NCBI RefSeq assembly: GCF_023109675.1
Contig: NZ_JALDUR010000004.1
Location: 124,001-188,000, forward strand
DNA length: 64,000 bases
Direction: 5' to 3'
DNA from: Streptococcus parasanguinis
GTDB taxonomy: Bacteria > Bacillota > Bacilli > Lactobacillales > Streptococcaceae
Part shown: positions 9,638 to 19,856 of the stretch, piece by piece
How positions within the stretch are numbered: position 1 is the stretch's first letter
How the letters are laid out: every line of letters starts with the position of its first letter
Position numbers and translations under genes: made by a program
Notes under the pieces: model-generated
Told to the model about the DNA's origin: nothing
Databases searched by the model: none
Seen by the model: only the letters and a program-made list of their open reading frames with translations

Positions 9638-11800
9638 TTATTTTTTGACAAAAACATATTGTTTGCTGAGGAAATCTCCTTGAGGAAGAACGACGGTTAA
9701 GCCGGCATACATGAGCTCAGCTCCTGAATAGACTTGGTTCGTCCCTTCTAAGCGATAGAGCGCATCTTCTTCCAATCCTTTGAGTTTCAGGGTCGGCTCG
9801 ATCTCCTCAACCGTTGATAAGACCCGTACATAGGTTACAACCGTGCGGTCTTGATAAGTGAACTGGACGGCTGCTTGATTGCTACCTTGGCTTGGATTGA
9901 TCAAGCGGTAGTGTTTTCCGAACTGAACAAGTGGTCGAATCGTTTTGTAATGAGCGACTTGAGCTGCGATCCGATCCAACTCTTCTTGCGGAAGACTGGT
10001 TAGATCTAATTCATAGCCCAGATTTCCCATCATGGCTACATGTCCACGCGTTTCAAGTGGTGTCATCCGTCCCATCTGGTGATTTGGCACCGCTGATACG
10101 TGAGCTCCCATAGAAATGGTTGGATAGAGATAACTAGATCCATACTGGATGGGAAGTCTGGCCATGGCATCCGTATTGTCACTTGCCCACACTTGAGGGA
10201 AGTAACGCATCATACCAAGGTCATTGCGACCACCACCACCGGAGCAGGACTCAAAGAGGATGTTGTCGTACTTCTCCGTCAAGTAGGAAACCACTTCATA
10301 GAGGCCCAAGATATAAGCATGGGATTGCATCTTGGTTTCAAGGTAGGTTTTCCCATTTCCAAGCTTGGTGATATTGCGGTTCATATCCCATTTGATATAG
10401 TCGATCTCATGGTTTCCAAGTAAGTCATCCAAGACCTGCTTGATATAGTCCACTACTTCTCTATTTGAGAAATCGAGTACCAGTTGATTTCGTGAATAGG
10501 TGTGTTCGTAGCCTGGGACTTGAATAGCCCAGTCCGGATGAGCCCGATAGAGGTCGCTATCAACAGAAATCATTTCTGGCTCCACCCAAAGGCCAAATTG
10601 AAGTCCCTTGTCGTGGATGCCTTGGATCAGTTCTGCTAGGCTTCCCCCTAATTTTTCTTCATTAACGGTCCAGTCACCGAGGGCCCGATTGTCATCATAC
10701 CGATTGCCAAACCAACCATCATCAAGAACAAAGAGTTCGATGCCCACTTTTTGAGCTTCGTCTGCTAGCTCCAATAATTTGTCTTTTTTGAAATCAAAGT
10801 AGGTGGCTTCCCAGTTATTGATCAGGATCGGACGTTCTTTATAAGCAAACGGTGCTGGAATAATATGGCTTTGAACAAAAGCTTGGCTCTCTTGGCTAAG
10901 ACCGGTCAATCCCTGATGGGAGTATGTGATCATGGCCACTGGCGTATCAAAACTCTGATTTGCTTCCAATTCCCAGGCGAAGTTTTCAGGATTGATTCCT
11001 AGTCCAACCCGAACTTCATTGAGTTGATTTTTCTGAACAAAAGCTTCAAAATTTCCACTGTAGAGCAGTTGGAAGGCAAGAGCAGAACCCGCATCTTCTG
11101 TCACTTCATGATCAGCGAGAATAAGGGCTGGGGTCTGGGCGTGTCCAGAAGCACCACGGTTAGAGCTGATGGAGAAGATTCCTTGCTCCACTTGCTGACG
11201 GCGGACTGTTTTTTCTCTCGCATAGGCCCCTTGAAGGGTGATGACATCATAGTCACCTGCTGGGACATCTGCCATCACACTAAGAGCCTTGTGAATCACG
11301 ACGGTTTCGTCACCATAGTTTTCAATCTTAGAAAAGCTAGTGATAGTAGCCTGATCCTCGTAGGCGGTGTAGTAGAGGGTCAAACGAAGGGCTGCTTGAT
11401 CATCTTCAAAGACCAAGGCCAAGGTTTCAGCCTGATCTCCTGTATGTGGATTCGGAAGACCGGTCGCCTCGACACTACCAGAGTAGATATTGGCTCCGAC
11501 ATAGAGGAAATCCGTCACCTCTGTGGCTCCGTGCTGGATCTGGATAGACGGTTTTCGAAAATCTCCTAGTCCGTGCTGGCCCAAGACCTGTCGCTGGGTA
11601 TCCAAGCTAAAGGTTCGATTGTCAGGTGTGAGATTTCCTGAGAAAGCATGGTCCTTCTCATGCACTGTATTGGAAAAATGATAAGACGAGATCGGACGCC
11701 CCAGATGCTTAAGCATCAGGTAGCCATCGCGATTTTCAAGGATCAGGCTCAGTCCCTTACTTTCTACATAGAACAAATTTTGTTCGATACGAATTGCCAT
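9638..11800 (-). CDS. aga: Alpha-galactosidase (GH36)
   Basis: Cytoplasmic enzyme that removes the alpha-1,6-galactosyl residue from raffinose, melibiose and stachyose; the sucrose product is passed to GtfA. At 720 aa it is full length. The nucleophile Asp is in YIKWDMNRN near residue 472 and the acid/base Asp in WASDNTDA near residue 541. The [13 protein letters not shown] and DDGWFGNR motifs are intact. ATG at 11800 is chosen because GGAGG lies 5 bases upstream; the longer frame from 11812 begins inside that ribosome binding site. It is the first gene of the minus-strand operon and diverges from msmR, the expected activator. This is the intact copy; the paralogue at 2331-4553 is broken. Confidence 0.96.
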   Translation of the reverse strand: MAIRIEQNLFYVESKGLSLILENRDGYLMLKHLGRPISSYHFSNTVHEKDHAFSGNLTPDNRTFSLDTQRQVLGQHGLGDFRKPSIQIQHGATEVTDFLYVGANIYSGSVEATGLPNPHTGDQAETLALVFEDDQAALRLTLYYTAYEDQATITSFSKIENYGDETVVIHKALSVMADVPAGDYDVITLQGAYAREKTVRRQQVEQGIFSISSNRGASGHAQTPALILADHEVTEDAGSALAFQLLYSGNFEAFVQKNQLNEVRVGLGINPENFAWELEANQSFDTPVAMITYSHQGLTGLSQESQAFVQSHIIPAPFAYKERPILINNWEATYFDFKKDKLLELADEAQKVGIELFVLDDGWFGNRYDDNRALGDWTVNEEKLGGSLAELIQGIHDKGLQFGLWVEPEMISVDSDLYRAHPDWAIQVPGYEHTYSRNQLVLDFSNREVVDYIKQVLDDLLGNHEIDYIKWDMNRNITKLGNGKTYLETKMQSHAYILGLYEVVSYLTEKYDNILFESCSGGGGRNDLGMMRYFPQVWASDNTDAMARLPIQYGSSYLYPTISMGAHVSAVPNHQMGRMTPLETRGHVAMMGNLGYELDLTSLPQEELDRIAAQVAHYKTIRPLVQFGKHYRLINPSQGSNQAAVQFTYQDRTVVTYVRVLSTVEEIEPTLKLKGLEEDALYRLEGTNQVYSGAELMYAGLTVVLPQGDFLSKQYVFVKK

Positions 11801-11893
11801 ATCTTCCTCCATTGGATCCTATAAAATATCACTATGTATTTTTAAATTCAGTTCCAATATTTTTCTTTTTTTACATGTCTTTATTTTACTTGA

Positions 11894-11907
11894 TGTAAAC
11901 GCTTTCG
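11894..11907. promoter_or_regulatory. cre-like site between aga and msmR
   Basis: TGTAAACGCTTTCG agrees with the cre consensus except for the last base. It sits in the 160-bp divergent aga/msmR intergenic region, where CcpA repression of both directions is expected. The region also has an extended -10 for msmR (TGGTAAAAT, 11933-11941) without a clear -35. Confidence 0.65.
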
Positions 11908-11961
11908 AAAATAGAATTTTGTTGGACATATATGGTAAAATGTTAGGTAGGAGGTTTCCCT

Positions 11962-12795
11962 ATGTTAGTCTTTTCTGAATACCAAACCGATACCATTGAC
12001 CTAGCCCTTGATTTTTATGGCTACGAAGATTGCCCGAAGAACTATGAATTTGGCCCTAGCGTCCGAGATAATTTTGTCCTGCATTTTATTACAGAAGGGA
12101 AGGGAGTCTTCCACTTCAATAAAAAAGAAATCCACCTAGAGGCTGGGGATCTCTTTCTCCTCCCTAAAAATATGGTGACCTACTACAAGGCCGATGCCGA
12201 AGAACCTTGGTCCTACTACTGGATTGGCATCAGTGGCACCAAGGTGAGTGATTTCATGCGTTTTTCAACCCTGCATGAAAAAGGTTTTCTAAAGAAAACA
12301 GAGGTGGAAACAGAAAAGATTGGCCAGTTTATGGAGCAACTCGTCCACAAAGCAGAGGCTTCAAAGATGACTTCGCACTACCAACTCCACCTTCTCTCTC
12401 AGATCTATGAACTGCTATTTCTTATCAGTGAAGTGGCTCCCGATATCCATCGGAGCCATCCATCTCCCACCTATCAGCTCTATCTGACCTGCAAGCATAT
12501 GATTGAGACGCATTACAATAAAGATCATCTAAGTATTCAAGAGATCGCCGATGACCTCAATGTCCATCGGTCTTACCTAACAACTGTTTTTAAGGAGTTT
12601 CACCAGATCTCTCCCAAAGAATTCCTGCACTCGGTCCGCATGCAGCGAGCCCAGCAATTGCTGGCCAACACAGACGAGAGCATCAAGATTGTAGCTTACT
12701 CAGTGGGTTTTTCAGATCCCCTCTATTTTTCAAAGGCTTTTAAGGCCTATAGCCAACTGACTCCTAGCCAATATCGTAGCAAACATAAAATTTAG
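11962..12795 (+). CDS. msmR: AraC-family activator of the msm/raf operon
   Basis: A 277-aa AraC/XylS regulator. The N-terminal half is a cupin sugar-sensing domain (FHFNKKEIHLEAGDLFLLPKN near residues 50-70). The C-terminal 95 residues carry two helix-turn-helix motifs, the second ending in the AraC signature (VAYSVGFSDPLYFSKAFKAY near 240-260). It is divergent from aga. In S. mutans and S. pneumoniae the gene in this position (MsmR/RafR) activates the operon in response to alpha-galactosides. AGGAGG lies 7 bases before the ATG. Confidence 0.93.
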   Translation: MLVFSEYQTDTIDLALDFYGYEDCPKNYEFGPSVRDNFVLHFITEGKGVFHFNKKEIHLEAGDLFLLPKNMVTYYKADAEEPWSYYWIGISGTKVSDFMRFSTLHEKGFLKKTEVETEKIGQFMEQLVHKAEASKMTSHYQLHLLSQIYELLFLISEVAPDIHRSHPSPTYQLYLTCKHMIETHYNKDHLSIQEIADDLNVHRSYLTTVFKEFHQISPKEFLHSVRMQRAQQLLANTDESIKIVAYSVGFSDPLYFSKAFKAYSQLTPSQYRSKHKI

Positions 12796-12859
12796 TAAAA
12801 TTTCATTTCTTTTTACTAGTATTTAGAGTATACTGGAAGTAGAAATCAATAAAGGATGA

Positions 12860-13870
<1,011 letters not shown>

Positions 13871-13884
13871 GAGGTCTTAGTCTT

Positions 13885-14826
13885 ATGAAAACACACGAAA
13901 TCCTCTTTCAAACCCTTTCTCAGGCAGATGATTACGTCAACGGGGAACAGTTGGCAAAAGAATTAGGTGTTTCTCGCACCTCCATCTGGAAAGCTATTCA
14001 GCGCCTGGAAAAAGATGGGGTCGTCATCGAATCCCTAAAAAAGAAGGGTTATAGACTGGTCTCAGGCGATATTCTGCTTCCTGAAGTCATCGCAAACAAT
14101 ACCCAGTTGACCGTTACTTTGAATGAAGAATGTCATTCTACCCAATTGGACGCAAAATTAGGCATGGAAGCCCATAAAGAGGGCAGGGCTCTCTACCTGG
14201 CCAAATCCCAATCTGCTGGAAAGGGCCGCTTTGGTCGCGACTACTACTCTCCCGATCAAGGCGGCATCTATATGTCTCTTCATCTCAAGCCCCAACTCCC
14301 ACCTGCGGAGCTCCCCCCTTATACCCTCATGGTCGCAGGAGCCATCTATAAGGCTATTAAAAATCTGACCCTGATCGATGTCGATATCAAATGGGTCAAT
14401 GATATTTACTATCGCCATAAAAAAATTGGGGGAATCCTAACCGAAGCTATCACATCCATCGAGACTGGCCTTGTCACGGATGTCATTATCGGAGTCGGTC
14501 TCAATTTGGCTATCTCTACTTTTCCAGATGAGCTAGAAAGTAAGGCTGGTTCCTTATTTGAAGGCCCTTGTCCCATCACCCGCAATGACCTCATCAGCGA
14601 GATTTGGAGAGAATTTCTTCATAGGGATATCGATGAACTGGTCTACCTCTACAAAGAGCGCTCCCTGGTCTTAGGACGAACTGTCACCTTTGAGCAGAAC
14701 CAGCAGACCTATCAGGGCCTCGCCAAAGACATCTCCGATACCGGCCAACTCTTGGTCCAGTTAGAAAATCAAGAAGAAATCTGGCTCAATAGTGGCGAAA
14801 TTTCCCTCAAGCAGTGGAATCTATAA
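13885..14826 (+). CDS. birA: Bifunctional biotin-protein ligase / biotin operon repressor
   Basis: A 313-aa class II BirA. The N-terminal winged helix (residues about 5-60, NGEQLAKELGVSRTSIWKAI) binds DNA, and the central ligase domain attaches biotin to carrier proteins such as the acetyl-CoA carboxylase subunit. The biotinyl-AMP loop appears as SAGKGRFGRDYYSP (the GRGRxG equivalent) near residue 110, and KWVNDIYYRHKKIGGIL is the KxxNDl/KxxGIL motif near 175. It lies 14 bp after the LacI-type gene. The same neighbourhood (raf cluster next to birA) is known from S. pneumoniae. Confidence 0.95.
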   Translation: MKTHEILFQTLSQADDYVNGEQLAKELGVSRTSIWKAIQRLEKDGVVIESLKKKGYRLVSGDILLPEVIANNTQLTVTLNEECHSTQLDAKLGMEAHKEGRALYLAKSQSAGKGRFGRDYYSPDQGGIYMSLHLKPQLPPAELPPYTLMVAGAIYKAIKNLTLIDVDIKWVNDIYYRHKKIGGILTEAITSIETGLVTDVIIGVGLNLAISTFPDELESKAGSLFEGPCPITRNDLISEIWREFLHRDIDELVYLYKERSLVLGRTVTFEQNQQTYQGLAKDISDTGQLLVQLENQEEIWLNSGEISLKQWNL

Positions 14827-14843
14827 AACAGAGCTCACAACTC

Positions 14844-14884
14844 AAAAAAGAGTCTGGGACAAAACACTGTCTCAGACTCTTTTG
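14844..14884. terminator. Bidirectional terminator after birA
   Basis: AAAAGAGTCTG ... CAGACTCTTTT forms a strong stem with runs of T in both directions. It ends the msmR-LacI-birA transcript and the oppositely oriented small gene at 14897-15127. The loop-side sequence CTGGGACAAAA resembles the 173-bp repeats seen elsewhere in the window. Confidence 0.85.
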
Positions 14885-14896
14885 TGTGAAGATATA

Positions 14897-15127
14897 TCAA
14901 AACTTTTTAAACCAATTCTTGATATACTCTAAGCATATATCCAGTAAGAATTTGATAAATAATAATACAATTCCAATCTTCACAAACATGTAATATTTAA
15001 ATGTGTCATCAAATTCATGCACACGGATCGGAAAGGTGAAGATATTAGACGGATTGATAAGAAAATATAGTGAGATACAAATAGATAAAACCAACGCCAC
15101 TATAAAAATTTTTTTATGTATTTGCAT
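14897..15127 (-). CDS. Small two-helix membrane protein, unknown function
   Basis: A 76-aa protein with two clear hydrophobic helices (IFIVALVLSICISLYFLI at about 7-24 and FVKIGIVLLFIKFLLDIC at about 48-66) and a basic C-terminus (KNWFKKF). AAAGGAAAAGGT precedes the ATG at workable distance, which supports translation. No family is recognised. It sits at the left edge of the AT-rich accessory island. Similar small membrane proteins recur through the island. Confidence 0.6.
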   Translation of the reverse strand: MQIHKKIFIVALVLSICISLYFLINPSNIFTFPIRVHEFDDTFKYYMFVKIGIVLLFIKFLLDICLEYIKNWFKKF

Positions 15128-15535
15128 TTTTTACCTTTTCCTTTCTTGTTTTCCAACATTAAATACCAATTACCAATTTTATATAGCCTGATTAATTCTT
15201 TCATTCCCCTTTCTACCAGGCTATTTTATAGTTCTTACACCTTCATCATATACAAATTTCAAAATAATACAAGTCTGTTTTTCTAATTATTTTTTTGATA
15301 TAATAATAAAGTTTGAATGTTAAACAAAAAACTCAGTAACTATCCCAACAAACTCTATAAAATTAACTTTTTAGATAGCACCATGATATATTTAAGCTAC
15401 TAAACAGTTCAATTCAGTAGGTTTTTTGCCCCATTTTTAAATCATGATATTGAAAACACCTAAAAGCACCTTCCGAAATTCATTTATATTTCAATATTTT
15501 TAATTACTCTCAATATGAAAACTCCTTTCCAAATC
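15128..15535. other. AT-rich gap without a recognisable gene
   Basis: About 400 bp at the left border of the accessory island. It is strongly AT-rich and has stops in all frames. A TATAAT-like string (GATATAATAATAAAG near 15298) is present without a good -35. Nothing else is supported. Confidence 0.5.
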
Positions 15536-15597
15536 CATACAGGGGACATCTAAATCAACAGGAAAAAGCCTTGGTAACCAAGGCTTTTTTGCTTGTC
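15536..15597 (+). repeat. Left copy of a ~60-bp direct repeat bracketing the island (contains a terminator)
   Basis: The segment begins CATACAGGGGACATC, passes through AACAGGAAAAAGCCTTGG and ends CTTTTTTGCTTGTC. It is roughly 80% identical to 28737-28796, in the same orientation. It includes a rho-independent terminator (AAAAAGCCTTGG-TAA-CCAAGGCTTTTTT, 15563-15590). The 13.2 kb between the copies is the AT-rich accessory region. Confidence 0.7.
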
Positions 15598-15620
15598 ATT
15601 TTGTTTTTTGTACCAAATAA

Positions 15621-15871
15621 TTATAAAAGTTTTCTAACGTTATCAAATTCTTCATTTAGTTTCTCTTGTAGTGTATGACCATATACTGCTCTTCTTCTAT
15701 AGCCTGAGACCCTTTTGATGAAAATTAATCCGCAGAAAAAGTAAATGCTTCTAGTAAAACATTATCTGCTCATACTGCTTTATTACATTCTTGGGTATGT
15801 AATAAAACCAGCACAATCAAGAAGAGATTAATAATTAGTAATGCAAGTATTTTATTATGTTTGATTTCCAT
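15621..15871 (-). pseudogene. Remnant of a small membrane protein
   Basis: A start (MEIKHNKILALLIINLFLIV, continuing VLVLLHTQECNKAV) opens at 15871 with a transmembrane helix. It reaches a stop, continues a few codons in frame as ADNVLLEAFTFSAD, then resumes in a second frame as IYFFCGLIFIKRVSGYRRR with a coherent C-terminus (LQEKLNEEFDNVRKLL, stop 15621). One nonsense change and one frameshift would restore an ~80-residue protein. The function is unknown. Confidence 0.5.
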
Positions 15872-15972
15872 AACTATTTTATGGTCGGTCGCCTTCTTCT
15901 TATCAAAAGGTTTTGAAAAATAAAATTGTCAATATACTAATAACTAAATTTAAAGAGAGTTTTTCAACTCTC

Positions 15973-16371
15973 TTATTTTCTTATCTCACATAAATATTTC
16001 ACATGTCCAGGCTCATCAAATTCATTTTTCTCAATAGCATACGCCACATTTGTATCCTTATTGAGAAATAGTATCATAGAATATGGTGCCATGAAGCTTG
16101 CTTTCTCTTCTAAAAACCAAGAATCAAAACACTGGTCTCCTTCGTACAACACAATTCTTTCATAGTCATCTACATCTTCACTTCCTGAAAGGCGTGCTCT
16201 TACTTCAAAATTAGCGCTAGGCTCTTTTCTTAAAAGATCACCAATCCAATATGTAGCTTGTTGAAGTGAATAGAAATCAGCAATTCCCCAACGGAAATAA
16301 TCTCCCATTTTTTCTTCTACAAATTCAAAATCTTCAGTGGTGTCCATATCTCTAAAACTTGTTATTCTCAT
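15973..16371 (-). CDS. Hypothetical soluble protein (132 aa)
   Basis: An acidic 132-aa protein with no signal peptide or membrane segment and rich in aromatic residues (FRWGIADFYSLQQATYWIGD near residues 26-45). Its size, acidity and lone position in a variable island are reminiscent of immunity or anti-toxin proteins. No toxin partner is adjacent and no family motif is recognised, so function is left open. Translation is plausible because the frame is clean over its full length. Confidence 0.6.
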   Translation of the reverse strand: MRITSFRDMDTTEDFEFVEEKMGDYFRWGIADFYSLQQATYWIGDLLRKEPSANFEVRARLSGSEDVDDYERIVLYEGDQCFDSWFLEEKASFMAPYSMILFLNKDTNVAYAIEKNEFDEPGHVKYLCEIRK

Positions 16372-16593
16372 ATAGTATTCTCACTTTCTATTTATACAAC
16401 TTGTTTCTATTTTACAGCAAGCAACAAGGCTAGCTTGTTATTTAAAGGATCTTTCTTAGTTGTAGTAATTTGATTCAAATTCTTATATAAATTTATTATA
16501 TCAAATTTATGTAATTTTGTCAATTTTGTCAGATTTAGTACACACTAGGATAACTGAGAGTCAAATCTTGACCTAGGAGATACACAATATAAA

Positions 16594-16625
16594 AACGCTT
16601 AATCCCTTTGTATAGGATAAGCGTT
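16594..16625 (-). terminator. Terminator after the 16.7-kb lipoprotein gene
   Basis: AACGCTTA ... AAGCGTT forms the stem (AACGCTTATCC / GGATTAAGCGTT on the minus strand), followed by TTTTTATA on the minus strand, about 40 bp past the lipoprotein stop. Confidence 0.8.
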
Positions 16626-16662
16626 AAATGACAAGAGCAAAAGAAAAGATTAATTATTGTGG

Positions 16663-17025
16663 TCAATTTTCATCTAAATCCTTCAGTGCCTTCTTATAAG
16701 CCTCACTATTTTTCTTATAATAATCACGCTCTACACCAGAGATATCTACAGTAAAGACGCCATCTTCATATGTATAACTTGTTGTACGGTTTAACATTTG
16801 CGAGCCCATTAACTCAATTTTTTCATTCTTTCGATCAATTACAAAGTTGTCAGCAACACTACTATCAAGTATCCCTTTATTTCCTGAGATAGTAAATGCT
16901 CGTTCATTTCTAGATTCACTAACCCAATAATATTCCCCATCCAAAGTCTGATTTCTTTGATTAGAGCATGAAATTAAAGGCATACTCAAAATCGTTAAAA
17001 ATAGTAGAATCAATATTTTATTCAT
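16663..17025 (-). CDS. Small lipoprotein, unknown function
   Basis: A 120-aa protein with a type II signal peptide: MNKILILLFLTILSMPLISC, with the lipobox LISC-S putting the lipidated Cys at residue 20. The mature part has a beta-strand-like pattern (LDGEYYWVSESRNERAFTIS, IDRKNEKIELMGSQ, YTYEDGVFTVDISG) resembling streptococcal secreted small lipoproteins that occur in multiple copies. A purine-rich ribosome binding site (AAGGAGG) precedes the ATG. It ends at a strong terminator and stands as a single-gene unit beside the stress cluster. Confidence 0.75.
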   Translation of the reverse strand: MNKILILLFLTILSMPLISCSNQRNQTLDGEYYWVSESRNERAFTISGNKGILDSSVADNFVIDRKNEKIELMGSQMLNRTTSYTYEDGVFTVDISGVERDYYKKNSEAYKKALKDLDEN

Positions 17026-17153
17026 TGTAATACCTCCTTAATTGTTAATGTTATAACAAAATACCATTACAGGAATACTACGAAAATATCTACGATAACA
17101 GCAATTTTTAAAAATGTCTGTTACAATAGCAAATTAATCTCACAAAATCAAAA

Positions 17154-17193
17154 ACGCACTCTATTCTCCATAGTGGAGCTAATTAGAATGCGT
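17154..17193 (-). terminator. Terminator after the first CsbD gene
   Basis: An imperfect long stem (ACGCATTCTA ... TAGAGTGCGT around CTCCA/TGGAG) is followed on the minus strand by TTTTTGATTTTG. It ends the stress-cluster transcript. Confidence 0.75.
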
Positions 17194-17223
17194 CATTAGG
17201 GACTAAAAGATGACTATTATCAA

Positions 17224-17427
17224 CTATTTATCGTCACCTTTAATCATATTTTTAACGCCTTCGATTGCTCCTTCAACAGCATCTTTTGCGTCTTCTGCGA
17301 CTTCTTTAACTTTAGAAACTACTTTTTCAGCAGCTCCTTCTTTTTCTGTTTTCTTATCGCCAGTCAATTTACCAAATCCTTCTTTGACTGTACCTTTTGC
17401 TTGATTGATTTTTTCTTCTGTAGACAT
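17224..17427 (-). CDS. CsbD-family stress protein, copy 1
   Basis: A 67-aa, highly charged protein ([20 protein letters not shown], later [17 protein letters not shown]) of the CsbD family. These small helical cytosolic proteins are induced under general or cell-wall stress, and their biochemical role is unknown. It is one of three near-identical copies in the window (others at 18696 and 19017). Only the N-terminal third varies between copies. A purine-rich site precedes the ATG. It lies at the end of the duplicated half of the Gls24 stress cluster. Confidence 0.92.
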   Translation of the reverse strand: MSTEEKINQAKGTVKEGFGKLTGDKKTEKEGAAEKVVSKVKEVAEDAKDAVEGAIEGVKNMIKGDDK

Positions 17428-17664
17428 ACTATTACCTCCATCTGTAATATATTTTATTTTATATCAAAAGAAAATCGATTTTTCGCTTAAATCTTATGCT
17501 AAGTGTGCCATCATTCAGTTAAATTGAAATAGTGCTTTACTTAGGTTTATTTGATTATATCGGCTTATAGCCTCTATAATCTTATTGTAAAAGTTAATAT
17601 GAACAGAACTAAAAATTGTATAGAGTATGTTGATCTAACACGAAAAATCGATTATACTTATGAC

Positions 17665-17760
17665 TTATTTGTCATCACCATTAAATAAATTCTTTACATC
17701 TTTGATTGCGCCTTAAACAACATCTTTTACTTAGTTGCTTTTTCTTCTGTGATTTTGAAA
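17665..17760 (-). pseudogene. Remnant of a fourth CsbD gene
   Basis: The C-terminal part of a CsbD gene is readable (GAIKDVKNLFNGDDK, stop at 17665). A TAA stands where the intact copies have the Glu codon of DAVEGA. The upstream half is degraded beyond clear reading. It lies between CsbD copy 1 and the downstream GlsB copy, the place expected if a GlsB-CsbD block had been duplicated and one CsbD had decayed. Confidence 0.7.
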
Positions 17761-17839
17761 TAACGATCTTTTCAAAACTACAATCAAATCATAATCTTTT
17801 CCTGTTATAAAGATTATGATCTATTTTTGAAAAAAGAAA

Positions 17840-18079
17840 TTATTCCTTCTTCCCTAAGAAGAATGAAACGACACAAACAACAATGACAGCTCCCGCAATT
17901 GAAGGAAGCAATGCCATACCTGCCAAAGATGGTCCCCAAGTACCCAAAAGAGATTGTCCAACTGATGAACCAATTAAACCTGCTAAAACATTAGCAATGA
18001 TACCCATTGAACCACCCTTTTTTGTGATTCCTCCTGCAATGAGACCAATAAGGCCTCCTACAATAATAGACCAAAGCAT
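17840..18079 (-). CDS. GlsB/YeaQ/YmgE-family membrane protein, copy 2
   Basis: A 79-aa, glycine-rich, three-helix membrane protein (IIVGGLIGLIAGGITKKGGS at residues 5-24; IAGAVIVVCVVSFFLGKKE at the end). It belongs to the transglycosylase-associated/GlsB family that accompanies Gls24 genes in streptococci and enterococci. It differs from the copy at 20685-20924 at only a few residues (for example TW versus SW near residue 48). It has its own good promoter (18231-18259), duplicated along with the gene. Confidence 0.9.
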   Translation of the reverse strand: MLWSIIVGGLIGLIAGGITKKGGSMGIIANVLAGLIGSSVGQSLLGTWGPSLAGMALLPSIAGAVIVVCVVSFFLGKKE

Positions 18080-18230
18080 AATAGGACTCCTTTCTATCTC
18101 AAAGAAACGCTATTTAAATCATATTCAATAAGCAAGTATGATGAATATAACATTTTTGTATTTTGCTTTTTTAGCTAAAAGTTTCTTATTGAATAAAAAT
18201 TAAAGCGCTTACTTTTCTAGAGATAATATA

Positions 18231-18259
18231 ATTATAGACTATTTTTTATAGGGAGTCAA
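18231..18259 (-). promoter_or_regulatory. SigmaA promoter of GlsB copy 2
   Basis: On the minus strand TTGACT (18254-18259), a 17-bp spacer and a consensus TATAAT (18231-18236). The sequence AGTATTTTAGTTGACTCCC around the -35 is shared with the promoter of the other GlsB copy, so the promoter was duplicated with the gene. Confidence 0.85.
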
Positions 18260-18597
18260 CTAAAATACTTGACTTTTTTAAAATTGTTAAAATATATTAA
18301 ATTATAAAACAAAATACCTAAATAGTATTATTGTTTGTGATCAAAAAATAGAAAATATATGTTGAATCATTCTATTGTATATTGATTTATATGTATTTTC
18401 TGCTTTTAAATTATGTCTTATCTCACTTTATTTTTTATAGTTATTTACATTTGTTTAATGTATAAAATAAATACAAAGTGTGTATTTCATTAATTTTTAA
18501 AGCAAAGCAGAAATGTAGCTAATTGCTTATATCATTAAAAGATTTTTTTAGATTCTCAACATATCTGTATAGTAACAGCCTCTTAAAAATTTTGATC

Positions 18598-18656
18598 AAA
18601 AAGCACCCCATCTTCTATAGTAGATATAAAAACTATAGAATTTAGGGTGCTTTTTT
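18598..18656 (-). terminator. Terminator after CsbD copy 2
   Basis: A long stem, GCACCCTAAATTCTATAG ... CTATAGAAGATGGGGTGC on the minus strand, is followed by TTTTTGATC. It ends the operon that begins at the upstream GlsB copy (20924). Confidence 0.85.
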
Positions 18657-18695
18657 AGGATAGACTAGTTGTGATTGAATGATAACAAATAACTA

Positions 18696-18899
18696 CTATT
18701 TGTCGTCACCTTTAATCATATTTTTAACGCCTTCGATTGCTCCTTCAACAGCATCCTTTGCGTCTTCGGCAACTTCTTTAACTTTAGAAATTACTTTTTC
18801 AGCAGTTCCTTCTTTTTCTGTTTTTTCATCGCCAGTTAGTTCACCAATTTTTTCTTTTACAGCACCTTTTGCTTGGTTTAATTTTTCTTCAGTTGACAT
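18696..18899 (-). CDS. CsbD-family stress protein, copy 2
   Basis: A 67-aa CsbD-like protein ([20 protein letters not shown]), the most divergent of the three copies in its N-terminal third but identical in its C-terminal part ([18 protein letters not shown]). Small, charged and probably largely helical and cytosolic. It is the last gene before the terminator at 18598-18656. A GGAGG-type site precedes the ATG. It lies downstream of gls24 and CsbD copy 3, so it is probably in the same transcript. Confidence 0.92.
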   Translation of the reverse strand: MSTEEKLNQAKGAVKEKIGELTGDEKTEKEGTAEKVISKVKEVAEDAKDAVEGAIEGVKNMIKGDDK

Positions 18900-19016
18900 A
18901 GTCTTGCCTCCGTTATAATTTATTTATTCTATGAATAATTTTTACTCGAATTAAATCTGATCGTCATTTAACCTATTAGTTGGCTTATGACCATTTACCA
19001 TCTTTTATCTTGACAA

Positions 19017-19220
19017 CTATTTGTCGTCACCTTTAATCATATTTTTAACGCCTTCGATTGCTCCTTCAACAGCATCTTTTGCGTCTTCTGCGACTTCTTT
19101 AACTTTAGAAACTACTTTTTCAGCAGCCCCTTCTTTTTCTGTTTTCTTGTCGCCAGTCAATTTACCGAATCCTTCTTTGACTGCTCCTTTTGCTTGGTTT
19201 ACTTTTTCTTCTGTAGACAT
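19017..19220 (-). CDS. CsbD-family stress protein, copy 3
   Basis: A 67-aa protein almost identical to copy 1 (they differ at two early residues: INQAKGTV versus VNQAKGAV). It lies directly downstream of the Gls24 gene (45-bp gap) with AGGT-type ribosome binding sequence before the ATG. CsbD proteins are general-stress proteins of unknown mechanism. Near-identity with copy 1, about 1.8 kb away, implies recent duplication or gene conversion. Confidence 0.92.
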   Translation of the reverse strand: MSTEEKVNQAKGAVKEGFGKLTGDKKTEKEGAAEKVVSKVKEVAEDAKDAVEGAIEGVKNMIKGDDK

Positions 19221-19265
19221 GGTCTTACCTCCGTTTGTATATGTTTTTATATATCCAAATTCAAA

Positions 19266-19844
19266 TTAATGAACACGTGGTTTTTCATTTGATGAAGAGT
19301 CAGTTACAGCTTCTACGCCTTCACCAACTTTTTCTTTAACTGCTGAGAATCCATTTCCTAAACCTGTTTTAACATTTTCAAACTGTTCAGATGCGAATTC
19401 ACCTGTTGATTCAACAACTCCAGTCACACGATCTTGCAAGCTTACTGAGTCAGCTTCATGTTGTTCTTTTGTTTTAATATCAACAACATTCACATTCACT
19501 TCAACAACTTCCAAGTCAGTCATCTTAGAAACTTGTGATACAACTACATCTTTAATGTGTTTGTATATTTCAGGAACATTCTTTTGATATTCAACCACGA
19601 CATTCAAGTCGACAGCAACTTGTTCTTTACCAACTTCAACGTTTACTCCGTTAGCAACATTGTCAGTGTTGATAATCTTATCAGTTAGATTAGAGAAAAA
19701 TCCTCCATCAACAGCCAACAAGCCATTTACTTTTTCTAAAGAAAGTCCGATAATTTTTTGAATGACTTTGTCTTCGTAAGTCAATTCACCCTTCACATCT
19801 TCTGCTTTTGCATTAGTTTCTTTGATATTTTTTTCGTTTGACAT
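19266..19844 (-). CDS. gls24: Asp23/Gls24-family envelope stress protein
   Basis: A 192-aa cytosolic protein of the Asp23/Gls24 family. The conserved core is ELTYEDKVIQKIIGLSLEKV (residues about 20-39), GLLAVDGGFFSNLTD, and the VDLNVVVEYQKNVPEIYKHI block. The C-terminal tail (after about residue 135) is low-complexity and charged, as usual. In S. aureus Asp23 is held at the membrane by AmaP, and here the amaP-like gene is just upstream. It is linked to cell-envelope stress, bile resistance and virulence in related cocci. The order GlsB, AmaP, DUF2273, Gls24, CsbD is the usual operon. Confidence 0.93.
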   Translation of the reverse strand: MSNEKNIKETNAKAEDVKGELTYEDKVIQKIIGLSLEKVNGLLAVDGGFFSNLTDKIINTDNVANGVNVEVGKEQVAVDLNVVVEYQKNVPEIYKHIKDVVVSQVSKMTDLEVVEVNVNVVDIKTKEQHEADSVSLQDRVTGVVESTGEFASEQFENVKTGLGNGFSAVKEKVGEGVEAVTDSSSNEKPRVH

Positions 19845-19856
19845 ATGAAACTCCTT

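Larger units (their letters stand above)
18080..18695. other. AT-rich gap carrying a promoter, a cre-like site and a terminator
   Basis: This 616-bp stretch holds the promoter of the downstream GlsB copy (listed separately), a partial cre match TTAAAGCGCTTACT (18200-18213) between that promoter and the gene, about 330 bp of AT-rich sequence without open frames, and a terminator at 18598-18656 for the CsbD gene at 18696. Near its promoter it shares similarity with the region upstream of the other GlsB copy (18251-18272 versus 21107-21128). Confidence 0.7.

Noticed and set aside
18200-18213. Possible cre site TTAAAGCGCTTACT upstream of GlsB copy 2
   Set aside because: Two mismatches to the consensus, and the other GlsB copy lacks it; noted in the gap entry but not listed as a site.
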